A stretch of DNA of 31,716 bases from an uncultured Oscillospiraceae bacterium (GTDB lineage: Bacteria > Bacillota > Clostridia > Oscillospirales > Acutalibacteraceae): NCBI GenBank assembly GCA_959596515.1, contig CAUFXR010000021.1, forward strand, positions 1 to 31,716, in the 5' to 3' direction. The notes beneath the pieces were generated by a model. That model was not told where the DNA came from, did not search any database, and saw only the letters and a program-made list of their open reading frames with translations. Positions 16,633 to 25,439 of this stretch are shown one piece after another. Position numbers and translations under genes: made by a program. How positions within the stretch are numbered: position 1 is the first letter of the stretch; every line of letters begins with the position of its first letter.

Positions 16633-17526
16633 ATGAAAAAGGAAAAACGGGTTTCACGTTTTACCTTAAAGCAGAACTATTTCTTTTATTTAATGATTCT
16701 TCCTACCCTGCTTTACTTAATCATTTTTCAGATCTATCCAATCATCGATACTGTTCGAATCAGCTTTACCAACTGGATTCTCACTGACCGCTTCAGCGGC
16801 GGGTACGTGGGATTCAACAACTATATCCGACTGTTTACGCAGGATTCTAACTTCTGGACCCTGTTCAAGAACAGCGTTATCTGGGTACTCGGCTCTACAG
16901 TTCTGCAATATATCTTCGCGATTCCGATTTCTGTATTGTTAAATCAGAAAATGAGAGCGCGTGGTCTTTGGCGCGGATTAATGATGGTTCCCTGGGTAAC
17001 CCCCATGGTAATCGCCGGTATGATCTGGCGCTGGATCTTTGAAGGTAATTATGGACTAATCAACCAACTGTTCGGGTTGGATATTGTTTGGCTCGCGGAT
17101 TCCAGCACGGTATGGATCTGCCTGCTGATTGTTTCCACCTGGAAAGGTATTCCTTACGCTACGCTGATGTTCCTGGCGGGTTTACAGGGAATCCCAGGCG
17201 ATCTTTACGAAGCCGCCTATGTGGACGGCGCGGGACCCTTCCGCCGTTTCTGGCACATCACGCTGCCTCTGCTTTCTCCAGTAATCATGGTAACCGCGCT
17301 GACCAGTATGGTTGCCACCTGGACAAAATTCGAAACAATTTGGACCTTAACTTCGGGCGGTCCCGGCTATGCTACCAGTATTTTGCCGGTTTATGTATAT
17401 ATGAAAGCGTTCCGAAGCTTTGAAATGGGCGTCGGCGCCGCGGTCGCTGTTGTCGCGATGCTAGTCATGACCATTTTCATCGTCATCTATCTGAAATTCT
17501 ATCGGAAATATACGGAAAGGCTGTGA
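16633..17526 (+). CDS. Sugar ABC transporter permease (MalF/UgpA-like)
   Basis: A 297-residue integral membrane protein with about six hydrophobic segments. The first, YFFYLMILPTLLYLIIFQIYPI, is near residues 16-37. The cytoplasmic EAA loop that docks onto the ATPase reads DLYEAAYVDGAGPFRRFWHITLPLL (about residues 195-219). Together with the next gene it forms the membrane channel of a CUT1-type sugar importer. GGAGGG lies seven bases before the ATG. No ABC ATPase gene lies in the window, so the importer probably uses a shared MsmK/MsiK-type ATPase encoded elsewhere. Confidence 0.93.
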   Translation: MKKEKRVSRFTLKQNYFFYLMILPTLLYLIIFQIYPIIDTVRISFTNWILTDRFSGGYVGFNNYIRLFTQDSNFWTLFKNSVIWVLGSTVLQYIFAIPISVLLNQKMRARGLWRGLMMVPWVTPMVIAGMIWRWIFEGNYGLINQLFGLDIVWLADSSTVWICLLIVSTWKGIPYATLMFLAGLQGIPGDLYEAAYVDGAGPFRRFWHITLPLLSPVIMVTALTSMVATWTKFETIWTLTSGGPGYATSILPVYVYMKAFRSFEMGVGAAVAVVAMLVMTIFIVIYLKFYRKYTERL

Positions 17527-17530
17527 GAAT

Positions 17531-18373
17531 ATGACTAAGAAAAGAAAACCTCTTGCGAATCTCTTTTTCTACATAGGCCTTGCCATCGTCATGTTCATCA
17601 TCCTCTTTCCTATGATCTGGCTTGTTCTTTGTACCTTTAAACCCAACGAGGAAATCTTTTCCTATGAGCTTCACCTTCTCCCGGTGCAGCCGACCATCGA
17701 AGCGTATATTTACGCTTTCAACGATCAAAACAAACTGCTCCATTATCTGAGTAACTCTCTATTTACCGCCGCTGTTACCGCCATTATTACCATGTTTTTC
17801 GCGGCTACCGGTGGATATGCTATTGGCAGAAAGAACTATTGGGGTATCAACGCGATTATCGTGTTTTTGATGATCGCCCAAATGTTCCAGGGCCCTGTCA
17901 TTATGATTCCCTGGTATAAAATGGCCAGCGCCATGCATATCTTGAACACAAAAATCGGTTTGGTCTGCATCTATCTGACTGGCTCTATCCCCGTATGCGT
18001 TTGGATGATGAGCGGATTCTTTAAAGGAATCGCTGCAGAACTGGAAGAAGCAGCCGCTATCGATGGCTGCGGTCGGTTTAGAACCTTCTGGAACATTATT
18101 CTTCCGCTGGCGAAGGGCGGCCTAGTCGCTATTACTATCTACTCCTTTATCCTCGCTTGGAACGATTATCAGTATGCCCTGATTTTGACCAGTTCTGATC
18201 AGGCCAAGACCGTTCAGCTGATTATCGGCGAGCTGATCGGCAGTATCGGCACGATCAACTGGGGCGGCATCATGGCCATGGGCGTAGTGGTAACGATCCC
18301 TGTGGTAATTCTGTTCGCCTTGGTTCAGAAATGGCTCATCGAAGGTTTGACCTCCGGTGCGGTAAAAGGCTGA
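17531..18373 (+). CDS. Sugar ABC transporter permease (MalG/UgpE-like)
   Basis: A 280-residue permease with about six membrane segments, starting with LFFYIGLAIVMFIILFPMIW. Its EAA loop reads ELEEAAAIDGCGRFRTFWNIILPLA (about residues 171-195). The gene starts four bases after the stop of the partner permease, and its ribosome binding site is weak, so translation is probably coupled. The C terminus ends with the typical EGLTSGAVKG. It completes the importer with the lipoprotein and the first permease. Confidence 0.93.
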   Translation: MTKKRKPLANLFFYIGLAIVMFIILFPMIWLVLCTFKPNEEIFSYELHLLPVQPTIEAYIYAFNDQNKLLHYLSNSLFTAAVTAIITMFFAATGGYAIGRKNYWGINAIIVFLMIAQMFQGPVIMIPWYKMASAMHILNTKIGLVCIYLTGSIPVCVWMMSGFFKGIAAELEEAAAIDGCGRFRTFWNIILPLAKGGLVAITIYSFILAWNDYQYALILTSSDQAKTVQLIIGELIGSIGTINWGGIMAMGVVVTIPVVILFALVQKWLIEGLTSGAVKG

Positions 18374-18562
18374 CCTGTTTCGGAATTTTCCGCCGCAGAA
18401 GAGTTTATCGGAAACCAATCTGTTTCACAGCAGGTTCCTTTCATTCGCCTACTTCACAATAAGTCCATCTGAAGACTCTGTTCCAGGATAATTGGTTTCT
18501 TTCAAGTCTTTGAGGAAGAAACGGATCCGAACAAACCGCTTCAGAGTGATTGCTTCTTGTGC

Positions 18563-18718
18563 GCCCGCTTCAGAACACCTGTGTCCAGCGTAACATTCTG
18601 TGCGTCTGAGCACGCTGCTGGTTCCCGTGAGCCCGTTTCAGAACACCCGTGTCCGGCGTAACATTCTGTGCGTCTGAGCACGCTGTTGTTTCCCGTGAGC
18701 CCGTTTCAGAACACCCGT
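18563..18718. repeat. 68-base tandem repeat, 2.3 copies, in a 430-base gap
   Basis: Two full units (18563-18630 and 18631-18698) differ at only a few bases, and a third copy stops after 20 bases at 18718. Each unit can form a short GTGC/GCAC hairpin and a CAGCG/CGCTG pairing. The rest of the gap (18374-18803) shows no gene, no clear terminator for the permeases and no convincing promoter for the next gene. Confidence 0.8.
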
Positions 18719-18803
18719 CTCTAGAATATTTCATTTTAGGATGCACTGTTTTTTAATACTCGATCAGCCAATTTGAGAACTTTCACCAAAAGGGGGGATT
18801 CGG

Positions 18804-19805
18804 ATGCTGCGATCTGCCGTCATTGGCCTGGGGGACATAGGTCCTGTCCACGTAAAGGCCATAAAAGAACAATCGGATGCCCGTCTCGCGGCAATCTGCG
18901 ATATCAATTCCACATTGCGTCCGCCAAAAGACGACATCCCCTTTTTTACTGACTATCGGGAAATGCTGGAAGTTATCCGGCCAGACTGTGTCCATGTCTG
19001 CCTACCTCATTATCTCCACTATCCGGTAGCAGAAGACGCAGCCCGCGCCGGCTGCCATGTACTCACGGAAAAGCCTATGGCGATGACTGTACCAGAAGCC
19101 GAAAAATTCACAGAACTGGAATCCGCTTTTGGGGTGAAGGTTGGAGTTTGCTTTCAAAACCGGCTGAATCCTACGATTCAGGCACTGCGCCAGGAGCTGC
19201 AGTCTCCGGAAACCGGAGAGATCACTGGAATTTACGGTTCTGTGGCTTGGACCAGAAGCAAAGCCTATTATGACGCGAAGCCCTGGCGGGGAAAAATGTC
19301 TACCGCTGGCGGCGGCTGCATGATGAACCAGGCGATTCACACCCTAGACTTGATGCAGCACCTGACACCCAGCAAAATTCTTTCGATCCGAGGGGTAATC
19401 GGACATCTCTTGGATTACGGCCTGGAGGTAGAGGATACCGCTTCCGCTAAAATTGTTTTTCAAAACGGCGCACAGGGTTTCTTTACCGCCAGTGTGGCAA
19501 ACTACGAAAATCAAAGTGTCCGCATTAAGGTGCAATGTGAAAATGCCGCTTTCCTGCTGGATCGCGAAAAGCTGTGGAAGCTTTCTTTTGAGGGACAGCT
19601 GATACTCTTAGCCGAGGACAGCAAGCCCTCTATCGGGAAAACCTACTACGGAAGCAGCCACAGCGCGTTGATTCATCAATTTTATCAGGCGATCTCTTCC
19701 GGTGGCCAGAACTACGTACACACCGAAGACGCCGCCGTCAGTATTCGCATGATCGACGCTATCCGCCGCAGCAGTGAGACTGGCGAAACCATTTATTTAT
19801 CATGA
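18804..19805 (+). CDS. Gfo/Idh/MocA-family oxidoreductase (second copy)
   Basis: A 333-residue dehydrogenase with the Rossmann motif VIGLGDIGPVHVKAI (residues 6-20), the EKP catalytic motif (residues 89-91, VLTEKPMA) and the C-terminal GGGCMMNQAIHTLDLM region with the conserved His. The ATG follows AAGGGGGG by six bases. It is shorter than the 378-residue paralogue at 10344-11480, and the two share only the family core, so they probably act on different hydroxyls or substrates. It lies 430 bases after the permease gene, separated by tandem repeats, so it may have its own transcript. Strong hairpins follow it. Confidence 0.87.
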   Translation: MLRSAVIGLGDIGPVHVKAIKEQSDARLAAICDINSTLRPPKDDIPFFTDYREMLEVIRPDCVHVCLPHYLHYPVAEDAARAGCHVLTEKPMAMTVPEAEKFTELESAFGVKVGVCFQNRLNPTIQALRQELQSPETGEITGIYGSVAWTRSKAYYDAKPWRGKMSTAGGGCMMNQAIHTLDLMQHLTPSKILSIRGVIGHLLDYGLEVEDTASAKIVFQNGAQGFFTASVANYENQSVRIKVQCENAAFLLDREKLWKLSFEGQLILLAEDSKPSIGKTYYGSSHSALIHQFYQAISSGGQNYVHTEDAAVSIRMIDAIRRSSETGETIYLS

Positions 19806-19858
19806 AGACTTTTCCTAAGGACTCTACTTTTTGATAATACTCCTTCTCCGATCATGAA

Positions 19859-19898
19859 AAGCGGAGCCTCGCAGCCAATGAGCTGTGAGGCTCCGCTT
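19859..19898. terminator. Strong hairpin terminator after the second dehydrogenase gene
   Basis: A 17-base stem (19859-19875 with 19882-19898, one G-T wobble, core GCGGAGCCTC/GAGGCTCCGC) lies 53 bases after the stop. The right side is followed by TTGCGTTATT and the left side, read on the other strand, by CGCTTTTC, so it could work in both directions. Confidence 0.75.
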
Positions 19899-19975
19899 GC
19901 GTTATTGCCCGGAACGAAAAGGAATCCCCATTTACGCGGAAGTCTCAAAAGCTTTTGCTTCCAGGGGAAAATGGA

Positions 19976-20019
19976 AAATCCCCGCAGGCGCCAAAACATG
20001 AAAGCGTCTGCGGGGATTT
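19976..20019. terminator. Second strong hairpin, probable bidirectional terminator
   Basis: A 16-base stem (19976-19991 with 20004-20019, core ATCCCCGCAG/CTGCGGGGAT, one G-T wobble) is followed on the plus strand by CGTCTTTTGCG. Just before it, 19925-19976 can fold into a nested hairpin (CCATTT/AAATGG, GGAAG/CTTCC, CAAAAGCTTTTG). Together with the previous hairpin they insulate the plus-strand locus from the minus-strand operon. Confidence 0.65.
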
Positions 20020-20160
20020 CGTCTTTTGCGTTCGATGATTACGGCAATATGGTTTAACACTTTTATTTGCGTGCGAGCGTAGGCCCGTACCTGAGTTCAT
20101 CTTTCGGCTTAAGCCCCCAGGCCAGGGTAGAGCAAAGCTTAGGCTAAAATCTAGATTTGG

Positions 20161-20446
20161 GGTTACGCTAAAGCTGAAACCCGGTCTCTGGTTGAGGCTT
20201 ACGCTAGAGCTAGAACCCAGATCTTGGTTTTAGCTTACGCTAGAGCTGAACCCAGATCTTGGTTTTAGCTTACGCTAGAGCTGAACCCAGATCTTGGTTT
20301 AAACTTGCACTGGAGCTAGAACCCAGCCCCTGGTTGAAACCTGCGCTGGGGCTGAAACCCAATCCCTGGTTTGGGGTTACGCTAAAACTGAAATCCGGAT
20401 CTTGGTTGAAATTCCAGCTCAGGCTAAAATACAACGTTAAATTCCG
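20161..20446. repeat. 36-base tandem repeat array, about 7-8 degenerate copies
   Basis: Units begin near 20161, 20197, 20233, 20268, 20303, 20339 and 20375, with a decayed copy after 20411. The period is 35-36 bases. The consensus runs GCTTACGCTAGAGCTGAA, then ACCCAGATCTTGGTTTTA. Copies 2-4 are nearly identical. There are no spacers between units. An open frame crosses part of it, giving a 12-residue periodic peptide, but one unit is 35 bases long and breaks phase, and no ribosome binding site is present. The region 20447-20554 shows no feature. Confidence 0.85.
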
Positions 20447-20554
20447 GTGGGGTTCGCTGGAGTCTCATGCCGGTTGCAATTACAACAAAGACGAAAGATG
20501 AGACCACCGGCGAAGCCACCGAGGAAAACGGGAAATGAAAGTTTTCAGGATAGC

Positions 20555-22366
20555 TTACTGATATTTTTCGATGATTTGGTCGATCTGGTTTAAAATACGG
20601 TAAGCGCTTTGTATTTGAGTTTCCACATTTTCAGCCTTTACCTGCTCCTGGTTCGCTACGTCAATCGCCTGCTGAACAGCTTCCCGGGAGGCCTGAATCT
20701 GTTGCGAAAAGCTCTCTTCCAGCTTTTCACAGGATTTCTCATAAAAGCTGTCGTACGCTTGGCGGAGTTGTCCGTAAATTTGATTTTCCAGTGTGCCAAA
20801 GTCATCTAGAACCGGTTTTAAAAGGTCCATCTGCTTGTTCTTGATCCGGCTTTCGCGCACAAAACCGGCGATTGTTTGGCCAAGAAAACTCAAACCTGTC
20901 GGCTGGCTGCTTAACCCCAAAAGATAAATGCCCTCTGTCAAGACAAAAGAGGCGGTGTCCGCGCCGGTCCAGCTGATATCGGCGATGTTGACAGCGATCT
21001 CGGAAAGCTGTTCGGCGGGATGATCAAACAAAGCCTGGTTGGAAAAATCTCTCGCGATATTCCGAATTTTTCCCTCGATAATTTTCTGGTGCTCTTCTAA
21101 GCACTTTAAAATCGCTTCCCGTACGGTATCAATCAGATAAAACTGGAAGTATTTTTGAATCAGTACGGTTTCCCCGCTCTTTTGAACCTGCTGAATTTCC
21201 GCTTTCAAGCGGTTTAAAAACGTCGCCATCCAATTTTGCGCGATGCTGAACAATTCGGATATCGTGGCCTTCAGCTCTTCCTGATTCTTTTGCAGAGTCT
21301 GATGGAGATTGACGTTTTCCTCTTCGCACTTCTGGCTGACTTTCTCCAATTGCTCTCGGTTTAGCTTCAGCATATTGGAGATCACTTCAATCCTCTTTCG
21401 CACATCTGACGACATGGCTTTCGCCAACGCCAGCACCCGCTGTGTTTTGATCAAATCCTTTTGCAGGACGATCTCGTTTTGAATATCAGATTCAAATTCT
21501 AAGAAAGAGTTTTCCAAAAAGCCGCCCAGCTCAGGATTCGGACGCCGGTAGGAAAGCTTCCGGCAGTATTCGTCAAGGGCGCTTACGGCGTAAACGCTGG
21601 CGTTTTCCGAAAAAGCGGAGACCCTTTGCACAATCTCTTTTTTCACCCGCTGGATTTCTTCCTCGGTATCCAGGCAATCCGACATATTTGCTGCCACAAT
21701 CAGGCTGGAGAACCGCTGGGGCAAAATAGAGGCGCAAAGATAGGCCTGCTCAGACTCCGATAAGGGTGACAGTACGGAAACCACATAAATGATGGCATCC
21801 GCGCGGTTCAAATAATCCTGCACCTGCTCCTCAAAGGACTTCAGCACATCGCCGAGCCCTGGGGTATCCACAATGGAGATTTCCTTTAAAATCGGAAGGT
21901 TTTCCTGAATCTCAATGTGATCGATCGGCGCGGGAAGCCGCTGGATAATCTGTTCCAGCTCACTTCTGCTTAACTCGTCGGCGTTCAGGCGAAGACGCTT
22001 CCCGTTTTTCAAAATGGCTTCCCGAGAGGGCTCGCTGCCGAAAGAAATTTTGTTAATGGTCATAGTTTCCGGAGACACATCCGCCGGAGCTACGTTTTTC
22101 CCCAAAAGCGCGTTGATCAGCGTGGATTTTCCTCGTTTAAAATCTCCCATGACCACGAGTGAGAACTCGTCAGAAGCCCTTTTCTTTAAGAGGCTTTCCC
22201 AGCCTTTAATCCGCTGGATATCCTTATCGTTGAGGATCTTTTTAATAAAGCTGTCGTTTCTCAGAATTTGAAGGTCATCGAGGATTTCCTCCAGTCCTTC
22301 CTTCACGTCCTCAAAGTCCACCAGCATGCGCGAGGACAGATCATCATAGTTTTTCACGCTAATCAC
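20555..22366 (-). CDS. Dynamin-like GTPase (third of three, divergent)
   Basis: A 603-residue large GTPase of the dynamin superfamily. The P-loop is GDFKRGKST (residues 74-82), the switch I Thr lies in SPETMT (about 99-103), the DxxG motif is DTPGLGD (167-173) and the fourth motif reads NMSD (227-230), a departure from N/TKxD. After the GTPase domain come long helical, charge-rich stretches (about 300-430 and 545-603) as expected for the stalk, with a modestly hydrophobic segment near 465-515 that could touch membrane. Its start overlaps the stop of the M48 protease gene as ATGA. It is the last gene of the operon. It differs from the other two GTPases (PADVSPETMTINK in place of PSDVTPTTATINR), so it is probably not a recent duplicate. 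Confidence 0.9.
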   Translation of the reverse strand: MISVKNYDDLSSRMLVDFEDVKEGLEEILDDLQILRNDSFIKKILNDKDIQRIKGWESLLKKRASDEFSLVVMGDFKRGKSTLINALLGKNVAPADVSPETMTINKISFGSEPSREAILKNGKRLRLNADELSRSELEQIIQRLPAPIDHIEIQENLPILKEISIVDTPGLGDVLKSFEEQVQDYLNRADAIIYVVSVLSPLSESEQAYLCASILPQRFSSLIVAANMSDCLDTEEEIQRVKKEIVQRVSAFSENASVYAVSALDEYCRKLSYRRPNPELGGFLENSFLEFESDIQNEIVLQKDLIKTQRVLALAKAMSSDVRKRIEVISNMLKLNREQLEKVSQKCEEENVNLHQTLQKNQEELKATISELFSIAQNWMATFLNRLKAEIQQVQKSGETVLIQKYFQFYLIDTVREAILKCLEEHQKIIEGKIRNIARDFSNQALFDHPAEQLSEIAVNIADISWTGADTASFVLTEGIYLLGLSSQPTGLSFLGQTIAGFVRESRIKNKQMDLLKPVLDDFGTLENQIYGQLRQAYDSFYEKSCEKLEESFSQQIQASREAVQQAIDVANQEQVKAENVETQIQSAYRILNQIDQIIEKYQ

Positions 22367-23361
22367 CTCTTTTCGCTTTTGGTCACGCTGATAATCTTAT
22401 CGCAGCGGGCATCCAGTTCCTGCTTGGTGTAAAGCCGCATGTTAGGCTTTTTCAGTTCCGGATGCCAGTCGTAAAAGACCTGACTGTTTATAAATTCCTT
22501 ATCCGCCATGATCCGGCGCACCGCAAGAGGATGTTTCAGTGTCCACTCATAGAACCGGACCGGATTTTCCCGCAAAACGTCATACTGTTTCAGCAACTCG
22601 TCAATATTCAGTGTTTCTTGATTTAAAATGCCGCCGCTCATTATCTTCGCCTGGCTGGAAAGGGAGGACTCCACCTCGCCTGCGCAGATAATTCCCGCCC
22701 GGTCACAGGTGACTTCTGCGGCCCGGTTCCAGGCCAGCAAAGCGTATTCTAACGGTTTGCTCATCAAACTGATCAGTTGCTGGATCCCGGGGATTGACAT
22801 CAGCAGGGTGTTCTGAAAGGAGGTCAAAAGTACACTGGCGGCCGTATTGTACACGCTATGGAGATTGTGAATATGTCCGCACTCATGGCCGATGATGGCT
22901 TTTAATTCCTCTGGGGAAAAGCGCTCCAGCATGGACGAATAGATGACAATCATAGGCTCCGCGTCTTCAGTCGCATAGGTGAAGGCGTTCAGTTCCGCTA
23001 AATTTGGTTCGATATAGACGGAAGGAATCCCGATCCCCAGGGTGCTGGCGCAGCTTTTCGCCATTTCATAGATATGCGGGAACTGAGCGGGAGACACCTT
23101 AGCCGCGGACAGATTGTATTTTTGTTTCATCAAAGGAACAACCTGATTGTTAAAGACTTTAAAGAAGTGGTAAGCGCCGGGGATTGATTTGATCTTTTGC
23201 CGCAAGGTAAAGTCTGAAGCGTAGGCGTAATCGGGGATTCCCCCCTCCAAATGCCTTTCGAATTTCCGGCTGCGGTTCGCAACATAGTTTTGAAAACTGA
23301 TATCCACCTCATTGGTCGGATTTTTCTGCTGATGATAGGCCAGATCCTGTGTCAAAGCCAT
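22363..23361 (-). CDS. M48-family zinc metalloprotease, cytosolic type
   Basis: A 332-residue protein with the zinc-protease motif HECGH at residues 159-163 inside ELKAIIGHECGHIHNLHS, and the third zinc ligand likely Glu 216 in RAAEVTCDRAG. The FTYATEDAEPMIVIYSSMLERFSPEEL segment before the motif is typical of M48 peptidases. No signal peptide is present; a hydrophobic stretch at 173-200 is too interrupted to be a clear membrane span, unlike HtpX or Ste24, which have several. The gene starts 17 bases after the second GTPase gene ends and overlaps the third by four bases. Sitting between two dynamin genes, it may cleave or activate a partner in the complex (inference). Confidence 0.9.
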   Translation of the reverse strand: MALTQDLAYHQQKNPTNEVDISFQNYVANRSRKFERHLEGGIPDYAYASDFTLRQKIKSIPGAYHFFKVFNNQVVPLMKQKYNLSAAKVSPAQFPHIYEMAKSCASTLGIGIPSVYIEPNLAELNAFTYATEDAEPMIVIYSSMLERFSPEELKAIIGHECGHIHNLHSVYNTAASVLLTSFQNTLLMSIPGIQQLISLMSKPLEYALLAWNRAAEVTCDRAGIICAGEVESSLSSQAKIMSGGILNQETLNIDELLKQYDVLRENPVRFYEWTLKHPLAVRRIMADKEFINSQVFYDWHPELKKPNMRLYTKQELDARCDKIISVTKSEKR

Positions 23362-23378
23362 AATTCTTATCCCTCCCG

Positions 23379-25418
23379 TTATTTGGAAAGTACCGCGAGA
23401 ATCTGTTCGTTCAGCCCAGCGGCCGTCTCTGTGATGCGGGCGACCTTTTCCACCATCTGTGTTAAACTTTCCTGCTCTTTCGCCGCCAGCACCTTGTTTT
23501 CCGCGACCTTGGTCTGCAGATCCACCAAGGTGTTCTCCGTATCCTGCAGAATGGTTTCGGTTTCCTCGTCAATGCGCTGTTTTAGAGCGTTGAAGGCAGT
23601 GGCGATTTGATCTTCCACCTGTTTGGCCATATTATTTTCCCCGGCCATCTCCTCAAACTTCGCGGTGATAGCTTCCTTGAGCTTCTCACGGAAGTTCAAA
23701 ATCTGTCTTTCCGTATTATTGAACAGCTTGCCGATGGCGAAACGGCTGGCCAAGGTTCCGGCCAATCCAACGGCGAGTATAACCGGCCAAGAAAAAGGAA
23801 TCGCCAGAGAAGAAAGCAAAAGAACTCCGCCGTAGCTCGCGCCCAGGCCTACCGCGCCGCCCACCAGAGCGCCTTTCCAGCCGGCCTGCTTGAATCCCTG
23901 ATAAGCACCGCCTAAACCCATCATCAGAAACGACTCGGCGAAAGTTCCGACCACGATCTCGCTCACAGAGGAGGAGCCGCGCTCAGAAAGGCCGCCGAAT
24001 TCGCACTGCACCTGGGAAATCGACTGGTAGAAATCTTCCTGAAACGCCTGCAGACGTTCTGCTTCGTTACCAAGGGCTGTGGTGATGGAGTTCTGCATCT
24101 TTTCCGTGAGCAGCTGCCCATAGTCCTCGGTGGATTTTTTGATTTTCTCCAAAATAGCTTCCTGAGTGGCGGCAATCTGATCCTTTTGGATGTCGGCCTC
24201 TGTAATAGGCTCGTCATCGATCACGCGGCAGGCGTTATCCGTCAATTCTTTCCAAAAGCTTTCCGCCTGGTGGCGGATGTCTTCATAGGCGTTTCGCGCG
24301 GAAATATCGATACGGTCAAACTCAGTTTTTCTCCGCTCCCTGATTTGCGAGATTTTTTCCTTGGCCTCCGCGTGCTTTTGATTGAATTCCTCCTCGCTCA
24401 TCTGCAGGGCGCCGGTTCGAAGCTCTACGGTTTTTATAATCTCGGAAGCAACCGACAGGATCTTGCTCACCTGAACCTGCAGGGAGATGGCGCCCCGGTC
24501 TTCTGTAAGCAGGCGTTCCAACTCGGTTTCGAAAGCGCCAAACCGGCTTTGCTCCCAAAGATCCCGGTCATCCGTCTTTTTGGCTTTCAGCGCCTGTTTC
24601 GCGGATACGCCCAGTACTTTGATGGACCCTAGCTTCCGTTGATAGGCGGCGAATTCCTCGGAATCTTCTCCCAAAACCTTTTTCGCCTTTTCCATCACGT
24701 ATTTCTTGATCCGATCGGAAATGTTTTGAATGACCCGGTCTGCGTCTTCCTCGTCAAACGAGTCGATCCGCGTGACCACGAAGATGATCCGGCCGATATC
24801 GCTGACCAGCATTTTGTTTTCCAAAAAATCCCGTTCGTATTCGGAAAACGGCGATTGGGCCATAATCACAAATAAAGCGGCATCCGTTTGAGGCAGTACG
24901 GAAAGGGTTACCTCCGTCATGTTTTCGTCGTCGTTTAAACCGGGTGTGTCAATGATATCCACATTGTTTTTACAGTAGCTGACCGGATAATATACCGTAG
25001 CCTGCCGAATCGTCTGAGCCCGCTGTTCCGATTCCTCAGTAAGCTTTGTCACATAATCCGAAAGCTGATTGATATCAATATCCTCTGTCGTTCCGTTCTT
25101 ATACTCGATTTTTACAAACGGAGTGATCCCATAGGTGACCCGGTTCAAAGTCGCCGTGGTCGGCAAAACGTCAGAGGGAAGAATCGCCTTGCCCAAAAGA
25201 GCGTTAATCAGTGTACTCTTCCCCCGGCGGAATTCTCCCACAATCGCGATGCTAAAGGCATCCTCCGCGGATTTTCTCATCAGTTCGTCAATTGAGTCGG
25301 AAGCGTTTTTCATTCCCAGCGTTTCGCAGAACCCTTTTAAGTTGATAAAAGCATCTCGCAGTTCCGCTACGGTCTGCCGATAACTGGAAAAGGTTCCAAA
25401 GCTGATTTGTTCTCCCAT
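23379..25418 (-). CDS. Dynamin-like GTPase with glycine-rich membrane segment (second of three)
   Basis: A 679-residue bacterial dynamin-like protein. The P-loop is GEFRRGKST (61-69), switch I lies in PTTAT (86-90), DxxG is DTPGLNDDE (157-165) and the fourth motif is TRID (216-219). Helical, coiled-coil-like stalk segments run from about 340-480 and 570-679. Residues 488-566 are hydrophobic and glycine-rich (GGAYQG, GALVGGAVGLGASYGG, PVILAVGLAGTLAS), the type of paddle or transmembrane hairpin used by bacterial dynamins to insert into membrane. It starts 21 bases after the zinc-ribbon gene. Its GTPase domain closely resembles that of the first dynamin gene (26792-28621), suggesting a paired assembly, as known for other bacterial dynamin pairs. 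Confidence 0.92.
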   Translation of the reverse strand: MGEQISFGTFSSYRQTVAELRDAFINLKGFCETLGMKNASDSIDELMRKSAEDAFSIAIVGEFRRGKSTLINALLGKAILPSDVLPTTATLNRVTYGITPFVKIEYKNGTTEDIDINQLSDYVTKLTEESEQRAQTIRQATVYYPVSYCKNNVDIIDTPGLNDDENMTEVTLSVLPQTDAALFVIMAQSPFSEYERDFLENKMLVSDIGRIIFVVTRIDSFDEEDADRVIQNISDRIKKYVMEKAKKVLGEDSEEFAAYQRKLGSIKVLGVSAKQALKAKKTDDRDLWEQSRFGAFETELERLLTEDRGAISLQVQVSKILSVASEIIKTVELRTGALQMSEEEFNQKHAEAKEKISQIRERRKTEFDRIDISARNAYEDIRHQAESFWKELTDNACRVIDDEPITEADIQKDQIAATQEAILEKIKKSTEDYGQLLTEKMQNSITTALGNEAERLQAFQEDFYQSISQVQCEFGGLSERGSSSVSEIVVGTFAESFLMMGLGGAYQGFKQAGWKGALVGGAVGLGASYGGVLLLSSLAIPFSWPVILAVGLAGTLASRFAIGKLFNNTERQILNFREKLKEAITAKFEEMAGENNMAKQVEDQIATAFNALKQRIDEETETILQDTENTLVDLQTKVAENKVLAAKEQESLTQMVEKVARITETAAGLNEQILAVLSK

Positions 25419-25439
25419 AGTTTCACCTCATTGTTTCCC

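Noticed and set aside
20161..20446. CRISPR array with 36-base repeats
   Set aside because: The units abut with no spacers and vary along their length; no cas genes are in the window.
20259..20501. Small repetitive protein of 80 residues
   Set aside because: It follows a DNA-level tandem repeat whose unit length shifts between 35 and 36 bases, and there is no ribosome binding site.
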